Assembly: GCA_910576935.1 (NCBI GenBank)
Contig: CAJTKG010000017.1
Span: 1-54,209, forward strand
Reading direction: 5' to 3'
DNA length: 54,209 nt
Origin: an uncultured Muribaculaceae bacterium
GTDB lineage: Bacteria; Bacteroidota; Bacteroidia; Bacteroidales; Muribaculaceae
Shown: piece after piece, positions 24,710 through 32,213 of the stretch
Layout of the letters: each line of letters begins with the position of its first letter
Numbering within the stretch: the first letter of the stretch is position 1
Notes under the pieces: model-generated
The model's database searches: none
Told to the model about the DNA's origin: nothing
Seen by the model: the letters and a program-made list of their open reading frames with translations, nothing else
Position numbers and translations under genes: made by a program

Positions 24710-25516
24710 ATGAACCGCATATACCTTATAATATTTGTTCTCGCCGGGCTGTTGTTTGCCTCTTGCGGTGAATATCAGCGCGTGCAGAAGAGCGACGACT
24801 TCAACTATAAGTTTGACTATGCCAAACGTGCTTATGAAAACAAGAAGTACGTTCAGGCGGCAACGCTTCTCAAAGACTGCATCACTGTCTTCAAGGGTAA
24901 CGAAAAGGCTGAAGAATCTCTCTACCTTCTGGCGATGAGCCATTACGAGAATAAAGACTATATTGAGTCGGGCGCATATTTCAAGACTTATTACAGCCGT
25001 TACCCGAAAGGCAAATATGCCGAACTTGCCCGATATTACTGTGGTTACGGTTATTATCTCGACAGTCCCGAGCCCCAGCTCGATCAGTCGGGTACGATAC
25101 AGGCCATCGAAGAATTGCAGGCTTTCCTTGACTATTTTCCCCGCAGCGATAAAGTCTCGGTTGCCCAGAACGCCATTTTCGAACTTCAGGACAAACTGAC
25201 GCTCAAGCAGCTTCAGAACGCCCAGCTGTATTACAACCTCGGCACGTATATGGGCAACAACTACGAGAGCGCCGTCATAGTCGCCCGTAATGCCGTAAAA
25301 GACTATCCTTATTCAAAGTATAAAGAAGATCTCGAGCTTCTGATACTCAAAGCCCGCTTTCAGGAAGCCGACCTCAGTATCGACGAACGCAAGGCTGACC
25401 GTTTCCGTGAGGTTGTCGATGAATATTACTCGTTTATCAACAACTATCCCGACAGCCCTAACCGTGGCGAGGCAGACAACATCTACAAGATCGCGTCGAA
25501 ATATGTGACAGACTGA
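24710..25516 (+). CDS. bamD: Outer-membrane assembly lipoprotein BamD
   Basis: BamD is the essential lipoprotein of the BAM complex, which inserts beta-barrel proteins such as SprA and the TonB receptor of this window into the outer membrane. The 268-residue product has a lipobox (VLAGLLFASCGEY, Cys20). TPR-like helices follow (YAKRAYENKKYVQAATLLKD, then ESLYLLAMSHYENKDYIESG, then YFKTYYSRYPKGKYAELARY), in the order and spacing expected of the family. Length is normal. The omega-subunit gene follows after 77 bp, a neighbour order common in Bacteroidota. Confidence 0.93.
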   Translation: MNRIYLIIFVLAGLLFASCGEYQRVQKSDDFNYKFDYAKRAYENKKYVQAATLLKDCITVFKGNEKAEESLYLLAMSHYENKDYIESGAYFKTYYSRYPKGKYAELARYYCGYGYYLDSPEPQLDQSGTIQAIEELQAFLDYFPRSDKVSVAQNAIFELQDKLTLKQLQNAQLYYNLGTYMGNNYESAVIVARNAVKDYPYSKYKEDLELLILKARFQEADLSIDERKADRFREVVDEYYSFINNYPDSPNRGEADNIYKIASKYVTD

Positions 25517-25593
25517 CATCCTGTCGCATCAAGCAGAACACGCAAAAATATTATCAGACAATAATAACACTCAAAATAAAAAACACAAGACTC

Positions 25594-25929
25594 ATGGACT
25601 ACAAGAAAAGCAATGCCCCTCTCAACACAGTCACACGTGATATGATTGAGCTCTCACAAGACACCGGCAACGTCTATGAAACAGTATGTATCATCGCCAA
25701 GCGCGCCAATCAGATCGCCGACGAGATGAAACATGACCTCGAAAAGAAACTTCAGGAATTTGCATCGCTAAACGACAATCTTGAGGAAATCTCGGAAAAC
25801 CGCGAGCAGATCGAGATATCACGCTATTACGAAAAACTTCCGAAGCCGACACTTATCGCCGCCCAGGAATATGTAGACCACAAGCTCTTCTTCCGCAATC
25901 CGGCGAAAGACCGCATGAATGTCGATTAA
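25594..25929 (+). CDS. Bacteroidota-type RNA polymerase omega (Rpb6-like) subunit
   Basis: The 111-residue protein starts MDYKKSNAPLNTVTRDMIEL and contains the ETVCIIAKRANQIADEMKHDL segment that corresponds to the conserved omega/Rpb6 core (ARRANQL in Escherichia coli). The C-terminal KPTLIAAQEYVDHKLFF tail is typical of Bacteroidota homologues. Omega helps fold and assemble the beta-prime subunit. Its place directly behind bamD supports the call. Confidence 0.85.
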   Translation: MDYKKSNAPLNTVTRDMIELSQDTGNVYETVCIIAKRANQIADEMKHDLEKKLQEFASLNDNLEEISENREQIEISRYYEKLPKPTLIAAQEYVDHKLFFRNPAKDRMNVD

Positions 25930-25988
25930 AAAATAGCCTTCGGCACAAAATTATCGGCTGTGAATATCGCTTTTTAAATAAAAAGTGT

Positions 25989-25996
25989 TAACTTTG
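25989..25996 (+). promoter_or_regulatory. -7 box (TAACTTTG) for rpsO
   Basis: TAACTTTG lies 74 bp before the rpsO ATG, leaving a leader of about 65 nt that contains a hairpin. Confidence 0.65.
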
Positions 25997-26003
25997 CACC
26001 CGC

Positions 26004-26030
26004 TAAGCCGACGGGATTCTTCGCGGCTTA
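26004..26030 (+). promoter_or_regulatory. Stem-loop in the rpsO leader
   Basis: TAAGCCG (26004-26010) pairs perfectly with CGGCTTA (26024-26030) around a 13-nt loop, right after the predicted transcription start. S15 proteins of several bacterial groups repress their own translation through such leader structures, and these differ between groups. The stem-loop could serve this purpose here. Confidence 0.45.
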
Positions 26031-26069
26031 CAATTATACTATATTATTAATCATAAAAACTCCGAAAGA

Positions 26070-26345
26070 ATGCACTTAAGTTCTGAAGAAAAAGTAGAGA
26101 TCTTTGAGAAGTACGGAAAGGGCAAGACTGATACTGGCTCGCCTGAAGCGCAGATAGCATTATTCTCTGTCCGTATCGCTCACCTGACTCAGCATCTGAA
26201 GTCAAACCATAAAGATCATACGACTGAGCGTGCTCTTAAGATGCTCGTAGGCAAGCGTCGTCGTCTTCTCGACTACCTGATGAAGAAAGACATCAACCGC
26301 TACCGTGCGATCATCGCTCAGAAAGAGCTCGGTATCCGCAAGTAA
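26070..26345 (+). CDS. rpsO: 30S ribosomal protein S15
   Basis: S15 binds 16S rRNA early in 30S assembly and contacts 23S rRNA. The 91-residue product carries the family signature: TDTGSPEAQIALFSVRIAHL, then TQHLKSNHKDHTTERALKML, then VGKRRRLLDYLMKKDINRYR. Length is normal. It is a monocistronic unit between its own promoter and the terminator at 26378-26420. Confidence 0.98.
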   Translation: MHLSSEEKVEIFEKYGKGKTDTGSPEAQIALFSVRIAHLTQHLKSNHKDHTTERALKMLVGKRRRLLDYLMKKDINRYRAIIAQKELGIRK

Positions 26346-26377
26346 GGCAAGCACGCTTCTACTTAAAGATTACAATT

Positions 26378-26420
26378 CTGAGGCTGTCATCGTCATGTTG
26401 GCAGCCTCAGTGTTTTTATT
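26378..26420 (+). terminator. Terminator after rpsO
   Basis: CTGAGGCTG (26378-26386) pairs with CAGCCTCAG (26402-26410) and is followed by TGTTTTTATTT. Confidence 0.88.
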
Positions 26421-26481
26421 TGACATTATAACATTTTATCGCCTCGGGGTGTTATCTATATAGATAAAAAAATATATTATT

Positions 26482-27423
26482 ATGAATATAAAACTTACAT
26501 ATATGGCTGCTTCGGTAGCTGTGGCGCTGATGGCGAGCTCATGCTCGGTGTTCAATAACAGCAAGTCAAATCGTGTAAGCGGTGATACTGCTCAAAAAAT
26601 TGAAAATACAAATAAAAATAAGCCCGCAAAACCGTCGAAAGTGGAGAAAGCAGATAAAAACAAAGACAATGGCAGTCATGAGTCTGCCCGAAAGAAGAAC
26701 GATCATGCGTCGATTGCATCGCAACTCAATGGTGAGTGGCGTATAGTCAAAGTCGGCGACACCAAGGTTAGCGGGGACGATGATATGCCTTACATAAATT
26801 TCGAGGCTTCGACCGGAAAATTCTATTCGTCGAACGGCTGTAACATACTTAACGGTAACTATAAGGTTGACACAGACAAGATAGCGTTCAGCGGTGTGAT
26901 CTCGACGATGAAATATTGTGAATGGGTCAAATATGACTCTGCTATCACGGCAGTGCTCTCGGGTGAGTCGCCCGTTAAAGTTACAATCACCAAGCTCGGC
27001 AGCGACTATTATCTTGCGTTCCTCAATCCTTCGGGCAAGGAGATGATGACAGCCGTACGTGACAATATGGGCTTTCTGAATGGCAACTGGCAGATTGTAA
27101 GTGTCAGAGGCAAGGCGATTGATGATGAGGAAGCGACGATCTTCATCGATGTGCCTGCATTGAAGGTTCACGGCAACACCGGTTGTAATTATTTCAACGG
27201 TGAGGTTTATATCAACCCCGACAAATCAAATGCAATTGACTTCAGTAATATGGGCCTTACCCGCATGGCATGTCCTAAATTCGAACAAGAGCAGGCAATA
27301 ATGCTTGCTCTCGAGGAGACAGCTACAGCTCTCGACCGCGGCGACGGTAATGTTATATTACTTGACAATGCCGGCAAAGAGTTGATGACACTCAAGAGTA
27401 TTCCTATAAGCACAGAAGAATAA
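26482..27423 (+). CDS. Lipoprotein with two META (HslJ-like) domains
   Basis: A lipobox signal (MAASVAVALMASSCS) is followed by a Lys/Asn-rich linker (about 25-75) and two META/HslJ-type domains. Domain 1 (about 80-190) begins LNGEWRIVKVGDTKVSG and contains SSNGCNILNGNY; domain 2 (about 195-305) begins LNGNWQIVSVRGKAID and contains HGNTGCNYFNGE and LTRMACPKFEQEQ. The NGCN and MxCP motifs are the family's marks. META proteins have been tied to heat shock, motility or antibiotic tolerance in other groups, but no reaction is known. It is probably an envelope lipoprotein. Confidence 0.9.
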   Translation: MNIKLTYMAASVAVALMASSCSVFNNSKSNRVSGDTAQKIENTNKNKPAKPSKVEKADKNKDNGSHESARKKNDHASIASQLNGEWRIVKVGDTKVSGDDDMPYINFEASTGKFYSSNGCNILNGNYKVDTDKIAFSGVISTMKYCEWVKYDSAITAVLSGESPVKVTITKLGSDYYLAFLNPSGKEMMTAVRDNMGFLNGNWQIVSVRGKAIDDEEATIFIDVPALKVHGNTGCNYFNGEVYINPDKSNAIDFSNMGLTRMACPKFEQEQAIMLALEETATALDRGDGNVILLDNAGKELMTLKSIPISTEE

Positions 27424-27446
27424 GTCAATCTACATAAATTAAGTAT

Positions 27447-27497
27447 CGACGCTGCTTGGCGATGTTATAGGCATCGGAGGGCGGCGTCGCTTTTATA
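27447..27497 (+). terminator. Terminator after the META lipoprotein
   Basis: CGACGC at 27447 pairs with GCGTCG near 27484-27489, enclosing an inner CGATG/CATCG pair, and is followed by CTTTTA. Confidence 0.65.
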
Positions 27498-27538
27498 GCG
27501 TTTGTCCGGGTCGATTTTGTAATATCACACAAACGCAG

Positions 27539-27546
27539 TATCTTTG
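27539..27546 (+). promoter_or_regulatory. -7 box (TATCTTTG) for the PASTA gene
   Basis: TATCTTTG lies 21 bp before the ATG at 27568 and shows that the upstream TTG codon overlapping it is not the real start. Confidence 0.65.
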
Positions 27547-27567
27547 CAGAAGATAAATCTCCGAGAG

Positions 27568-28206
27568 ATGGAAAAATTTGTTTTGGCTATAAAGAAATTT
27601 TATTATAAGCATCCGATAATCAGTAATCTGATTCTGATATTTGTCGCCGGTGTGATAGTCGTGATCATAGGTCTTGTGTTCCTTGATTTTTGGACACGCC
27701 ACGGTGAGACTTCTACAGTGCCCGAGATCAAGGCTATGCCATATGAACAGGCAGCCCGTATACTCGATCAGAACAATCTGGAGATAGAAATTTCAGACTC
27801 GATCTATGACCGGGGTATAGCTCCCGGCGTAGTAGTCGAGTCATGGCCCAAAGCAGGAAGCGTCGTCAAACGCGGGCGTCAGGTTTTTGTGACCGTGACG
27901 GCTTTTTCTCCCAAGATGGTGACGCTTACGATGCCTGTCACGGGCGTATCGTCGCGACAGGCCACAAGCTATCTTGAGGCCGTCGGTGTGACAGCTGTCA
28001 GGATAGTCAATGTCCCGTCGCAATATCCCGACCTTGTCGAACGCGCTCTCGTCGACGGCAAGCCGTTGGCTGTCGGTTCGGCCATACCGGTCACATCTGT
28101 TGTGACTCTTGAAGTGGGAGCTGTTCCCGTCGAAGAGCGCGTTGACTCTCTTGATGCGGCCATAGACCGCGAGATTGATAATCTTGATCTTGACGTCGAT
28201 GAATAA
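27568..28206 (+). CDS. Membrane-anchored PASTA-domain protein, 212 aa
   Basis: The start MEKFVLAIKKFYYKHPI is followed by one membrane helix (about 18-40, ISNLILIFVAGVIVVIIGLVFL), leaving the rest in the periplasm. Two PASTA repeats follow: VPEIKAMPYEQAARILDQNN to VVVESWPKAGSVVKRGRQVFVTV, and a second from VTLTMPVTGVSSRQATSYLE to the PVTSVVTLEVG strand. The C-terminus is acidic. PASTA domains bind peptidoglycan fragments in kinases and PBPs of other phyla; stand-alone PASTA proteins occur in Bacteroidota. It overlaps the RluD gene by 8 bp. Confidence 0.9.
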   Translation: MEKFVLAIKKFYYKHPIISNLILIFVAGVIVVIIGLVFLDFWTRHGETSTVPEIKAMPYEQAARILDQNNLEIEISDSIYDRGIAPGVVVESWPKAGSVVKRGRQVFVTVTAFSPKMVTLTMPVTGVSSRQATSYLEAVGVTAVRIVNVPSQYPDLVERALVDGKPLAVGSAIPVTSVVTLEVGAVPVEERVDSLDAAIDREIDNLDLDVDE

Positions 28207-29287
28207 TGACGGACAATTGACGGATGCGGCCCACGATATCGAAGATGTCGAACTCGACAATGCGGCTGACGGCAACGGTCTCTATGAGCATTTCCGCTTT
28301 GTGGCAGACAAGGGGCAGGCGCTGCTGCGTGTCGACAAATTTCTTGTGGCAAGGCTTGAGAAATCGTCGCGCAACAGAGTTCAGCAGGCTGCCGAGGCCG
28401 GTTGTATTCTCGTAAACGGTAAAGCGGTAAAGAGTAATTACCGTGTCAAACCCCTCGATGTTGTTCAGGTAGTCATGGACCGCCCCCGTTATGAATTTGA
28501 GATTACGGCCGAAGATATACCTCTCGACATCGTCTATGAAGACCGGGAGGTGCTTGTCGTCAACAAACAGGCCGGACTGGTGGTGCACCCCGGCCACGGT
28601 AATTATAACGGCACACTTGTCAACGCTCTTGCCTGGCATTTCAGAGACACCCCCGACTATGACGTCAATGATCCCAGGCTTGGATTGGTGCACCGCATCG
28701 ACAAGGACACTTCGGGGCTGCTCGTCGTGGCCAAGACTCCCGACGCCAAGACCAATCTCGGGCGTCAGTTTTTCGAGAAGACGACGCGACGCGAATATGT
28801 GGCTGTCGTCTGGGGTGTGCCTGATGCAAAAGGCCGTATCGAGGGCAACATAGGCCGCTCGCTCAAAGACAGGCTGAAGATGGCTGTATTTGACGATCCG
28901 ACAATAGGCAAGCATGCGGTCACACACTATGAGACAGTCGAGCTTCTCGGCCATGTCGCGGTTGTCAAATGTGTGCTTGAGACAGGACGTACTCATCAGA
29001 TACGAGTCCATATGAGCCATATCGGACATCCGCTTTTCAATGATGCCCGTTACGGAGGCGACATTATAATCAGAGGTAATCCGTCGTCGAGCTATCGTGC
29101 GTTTGTCGAGAACTGTTTTAAAATCTGCCCGCGACAGGCTCTTCACGCACGTACACTCGGATTTGTACATCCCGTCACAGGCCGGGAAATGTTTTTTACC
29201 TCTGAAATTCCCGACGATATGAAATCGCTTATTGAAAAATGGCGGATATACTCGGGAGCTTCCAATTTTAACGGTGTAAAGGTTTAA
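28199..29287 (+). CDS. RluA/RluD-family 23S rRNA pseudouridine synthase
   Basis: The enzyme isomerises uridine to pseudouridine in rRNA. Residues 43-100 form an S4 RNA-binding domain (LLRVDKFLVARLEKSSRNRV). The catalytic domain has the signature HRIDKDTSGLLVVAK (165-179) with nucleophile Asp168, and later motifs LETGRTHQIRVHMSHIGHPL and NDARYGG. Length (362) fits RluD, which modifies helix 69 uridines. The start at 28199 overlaps the PASTA stop (ATGAATAA), implying coupling; a 24-bp longer frame also exists. Confidence 0.93.
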   Translation: MNNDGQLTDAAHDIEDVELDNAADGNGLYEHFRFVADKGQALLRVDKFLVARLEKSSRNRVQQAAEAGCILVNGKAVKSNYRVKPLDVVQVVMDRPRYEFEITAEDIPLDIVYEDREVLVVNKQAGLVVHPGHGNYNGTLVNALAWHFRDTPDYDVNDPRLGLVHRIDKDTSGLLVVAKTPDAKTNLGRQFFEKTTRREYVAVVWGVPDAKGRIEGNIGRSLKDRLKMAVFDDPTIGKHAVTHYETVELLGHVAVVKCVLETGRTHQIRVHMSHIGHPLFNDARYGGDIIIRGNPSSSYRAFVENCFKICPRQALHARTLGFVHPVTGREMFFTSEIPDDMKSLIEKWRIYSGASNFNGVKV

Positions 29288-29347
29288 ATTAATATAACAT
29301 AAATGTGAAAAACTCTCTAATATTATAAAGAGTTAAATTATTTATAT

Positions 29348-29355
29348 TAAATTTG
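29348..29355 (+). promoter_or_regulatory. -7 box (TAAATTTG) for the acyltransferase gene
   Basis: TAAATTTG lies 27 bp before the start codon. A small inverted repeat (AACTCT with AGAGTT, about 29310-29334) lies just upstream at the -33 side and could be an operator. Confidence 0.55.
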
Positions 29356-29382
29356 AAGGCTGAATTTTAAAAACGAAGCAAA

Positions 29383-30573
29383 ATGACTATGTCATCGACA
29401 GAATATAAAGATAATATAATACCGGAAGAATTTGCCGATATCGCGCCTTATAGCGAGAACCAGTATACTGAAGTTATGACTCGTCTGGTCAAAGAGCCCG
29501 GTTTTGAGCATGCTGTAAGATATGTAATGCCCGATGTGGATTACGACGCTTTTGTCGAAGGGCTTTTATCGGTCAAGACACAGAGCCGTTTCCAGCAGGA
29601 CATCATGGGTAAATTTCTCGAAGGCCTCGCTGCCTCGACAACGGCAGGCATATCTATAGACGGCCTTGAAAATTGTGACAGAAGCAAAAACTATACATTC
29701 ATCAGCAATCACCGTGACATCGTGCTCGACGCGTCTTTCCTAAATCTGTGTTTCATCAGAGAAAAGATGCCGCTGACACAGGTCGCTATCGGCAACAACC
29801 TGTTGATATATGAGTGGATAACAGATCTTGTCAAGCTCAACCGCAGTTTTATTGTCAAGCGTGATTCAAAAGTTGTCAAAGCTCTCGAAAACGCAAAACA
29901 GTTGTCGGGTTATATACACTACACCATCAACACGCTGCATGAGTCGGTGTGGATCGCTCAGCGTGAAGGCCGTGCCAAAGACTCGAACGACATGACTCAG
30001 GAGAGCCTCATCAAAATGATGTCGCTTGCAGGTGAAGGCGATACACGCCGTAATCTCATAGAAATCAATCTGATGCCTGTGTCTATATCATATGAGTTTG
30101 ACCCCAACGACTACCTCAAGGCTCGTGAGTTCCTGCTCAAACGCCGTGATCCGGAATATAAAAAGACCCAGCGCGATGATCTTTTCAGCATGGAGACGGG
30201 GCTGTTGCGCAACAAGGGACGTGTACACTTCCGCCTCGGCCGGTGTGTCAACGACCTGCTTGAGAAGATAACGAGTACCGACCGCTCTGAGATAGCTCAT
30301 GAAGTCTGCTCGGTAGTCGACAAGGCGATACATTGCGGCTATAGAATTTACCCCTGCAATTATATTGCTTACGACAAGATAAATAATACCGACCGCTTTG
30401 CCGAAAACTATACACAGGCCGATGTTGACAATTTTGCAAATTATATCAACACTCAGCTTGACAAGGTCGAACTCGACGGTGTCACTCCGGACGAGCGAGA
30501 GTATATGTACGGCATGATGCTGACAATGTATGCCAATCCGCTGAAGAATCAACTTGCAGCCATTTGTGGTTGA
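29383..30573 (+). CDS. PlsC-like acyltransferase (LPLAT superfamily)
   Basis: The 396-residue product contains FISNHRDIVLDASFLN (His110), a variant of the NHxxxxD acyltransferase motif, and downstream a block I-like segment SFIVKRDSKVVKALENAKQL and VWIAQREGRAKDSND that corresponds to the glycerol-phosphate-binding motif. The family transfers acyl groups to glycerolipids or related acceptors. The spacing H-x5-D is one longer than classical PlsC, as in a Bacteroidota subgroup I recall. No membrane helix is obvious. The acceptor is unknown. Confidence 0.82.
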   Translation: MTMSSTEYKDNIIPEEFADIAPYSENQYTEVMTRLVKEPGFEHAVRYVMPDVDYDAFVEGLLSVKTQSRFQQDIMGKFLEGLAASTTAGISIDGLENCDRSKNYTFISNHRDIVLDASFLNLCFIREKMPLTQVAIGNNLLIYEWITDLVKLNRSFIVKRDSKVVKALENAKQLSGYIHYTINTLHESVWIAQREGRAKDSNDMTQESLIKMMSLAGEGDTRRNLIEINLMPVSISYEFDPNDYLKAREFLLKRRDPEYKKTQRDDLFSMETGLLRNKGRVHFRLGRCVNDLLEKITSTDRSEIAHEVCSVVDKAIHCGYRIYPCNYIAYDKINNTDRFAENYTQADVDNFANYINTQLDKVELDGVTPDEREYMYGMMLTMYANPLKNQLAAICG

Positions 30574-30627
30574 TTGTTACGACTTTACTTGTCTATTCTT
30601 TATCTCCTCACATAAAATCAGATACGT

Positions 30628-31818
30628 ATGCGTTTTCCTCTGATTATGACGGTTATAATCCTGTTGATAGGGCTTGTCACCGACTTGCTTGTTTATAAAT
30701 CGATATGCCGAGTCGGAGCAAGACCGATATGGCGAAAGCTATATGCGCTTACATCGATACTGTTTGCATTGTTTTGGATAGTGCTTATATGTCTGCCCAA
30801 ACGTTCGGGCAGCGACGGCAGTTTCGAGCGGTTGATGTGGTGTATATACGCCTATGCCGCATTCTATATACCGAAATATATATATGTCATCTTTGACCTT
30901 ATAGCCGGCCTGCCGCGGCTTTGGCACGGCCGCCGCCTCTGTTGGCTCACCGGCGTCGGCTTCGGCATTGCTTTGGTCGTGATGAGCGGTATGTGGTGGG
31001 GGGCGCTTGTCGAGCGATATATAATCAATGTCGAGCGCGTCGATGTTATGGTCGATAATCTCCCCGAGGCTTTCGACGGCATGACTATAGCTCAGATTTC
31101 AGATCTGCATGTGGGCACATTCGGGCGCGATACGGTCTTTGTGAGCAATCTTGTCGACGAGGTCAACGCTCTCAAGCCTGATCTTATAGTTTTTACCGGC
31201 GACATTGTCAATCGCCATACCTCTGAACTTGAGCCGTTTGTCGGCGCATTGTCGAAGCTTAAATCGCGTAATGGCGTTGTATCTGTCCTTGGCAACCATG
31301 ACTACGGTGATTATGTCGACTGGCCCTCAGATGCCGCAAAGGCTGAGAATTTCGCGCATCTCGTTTCTCTTAACCGTCTTATGGGTTGGCGACTTCTGAA
31401 TAATGAAAGTGTGGCTATCGACCGCGAAGGCGACTCTCTTATTGTCATAGGCGTCGAGAACGTTGGCGATCCGCCATTCAGGACTTATGGAGACCTCAAA
31501 GCCGCGTATCCCGCCCTGTCAGACAGTCTGCCCAAGGTGCTTCTGTCACATAATCCGGCGCATTGGGAAAGGGACATATGCAGCAACGACAGTATCAATA
31601 TAGCATTGACTCTGTCGGGCCATACCCACGCCATGCAGATAAAACTTTTCGGGTGGTCGCCGGCGGCAATGCGTTACCGTTATTGGGGCGGTTTATATGA
31701 TGACGGTGGCAAGCACAGTCTCTATGTCAATATAGGTTCGGGCGAAGTGGCAATCCCCGCCCGCATAGGCGCTACTCCCGAAGTGACCCTGCTGACTCTA
31801 AAAACAAGACGACCGTGA
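30628..31818 (+). CDS. Membrane-bound metallophosphoesterase, 396 aa
   Basis: Four N-terminal membrane helices (about 5-23, 38-56, 70-93, 106-128) precede a calcineurin-like phosphoesterase domain. All metal-binding motifs are present: DLHVG (Asp159-x-His161), GDIV (191-194), GNHD (222-225), SHNP in the third block and GHTH near the end. Family members such as YkuE hydrolyse phosphate esters at the membrane; the substrate is not predictable. It overlaps folK by 4 bp (GTGA), so the two are co-translated. Confidence 0.92.
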   Translation: MRFPLIMTVIILLIGLVTDLLVYKSICRVGARPIWRKLYALTSILFALFWIVLICLPKRSGSDGSFERLMWCIYAYAAFYIPKYIYVIFDLIAGLPRLWHGRRLCWLTGVGFGIALVVMSGMWWGALVERYIINVERVDVMVDNLPEAFDGMTIAQISDLHVGTFGRDTVFVSNLVDEVNALKPDLIVFTGDIVNRHTSELEPFVGALSKLKSRNGVVSVLGNHDYGDYVDWPSDAAKAENFAHLVSLNRLMGWRLLNNESVAIDREGDSLIVIGVENVGDPPFRTYGDLKAAYPALSDSLPKVLLSHNPAHWERDICSNDSINIALTLSGHTHAMQIKLFGWSPAAMRYRYWGGLYDDGGKHSLYVNIGSGEVAIPARIGATPEVTLLTLKTRRP

Positions 31819-32213
31819 CAGACCGGTGTGACAAATATAACTGTGCGGTGATATGCATAGGCTCTAATGTCGCAAATCGTCACGCTGTTGTGGATGCCGC
31901 TCTCGTCGATGTCAGCTGTGGCGGTGTTGTCAGGGTGTCGAGCGGACTTTATGAGACTGATGCTGATAACGGGGTTGACGCACCATATATAAACCTCGTG
32001 GCTGTAGTCGATATAGCGCTTGATTTAGATACCTTGAAGGCTCTTACAAAAAAACTCGAGCGAGAAGCCGGTCGTACGGTGGCGTCGACTTCGTCGGCCA
32101 TGCCTCTTGATATTGATATAATAATGTGGAACGGCGACGTTGTCGATCGACGGCAGTATGAAAAATCATATTTTAAAGAAGGATACGCCAAGGTCGCAGT
32201 CAGTCAAGTATGA
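31815..32213 (+). CDS. folK: HPPK-type folate biosynthesis kinase (FolK), short form
   Basis: HPPK transfers pyrophosphate from ATP to 6-hydroxymethyl-dihydropterin in folate synthesis. The 132-residue product shows VICIGSNVANRHAVVDAAL (GSN motif), SSGLYETDADNGVDAPYINLVAVV (the Y-x-T and PxYxN blocks), LKALTKKLEREAGR, and the metal-binding PLDIDIIMWNG. It starts with GTG, overlapping the phosphoesterase stop. It is shorter than the usual 150-160 residues, and the C-terminus overlaps comEC by 14 bp in convergent orientation, so a slightly degraded or minimal form is possible. Confidence 0.8.
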   Translation: MTDRCDKYNCAVICIGSNVANRHAVVDAALVDVSCGGVVRVSSGLYETDADNGVDAPYINLVAVVDIALDLDTLKALTKKLEREAGRTVASTSSAMPLDIDIIMWNGDVVDRRQYEKSYFKEGYAKVAVSQV

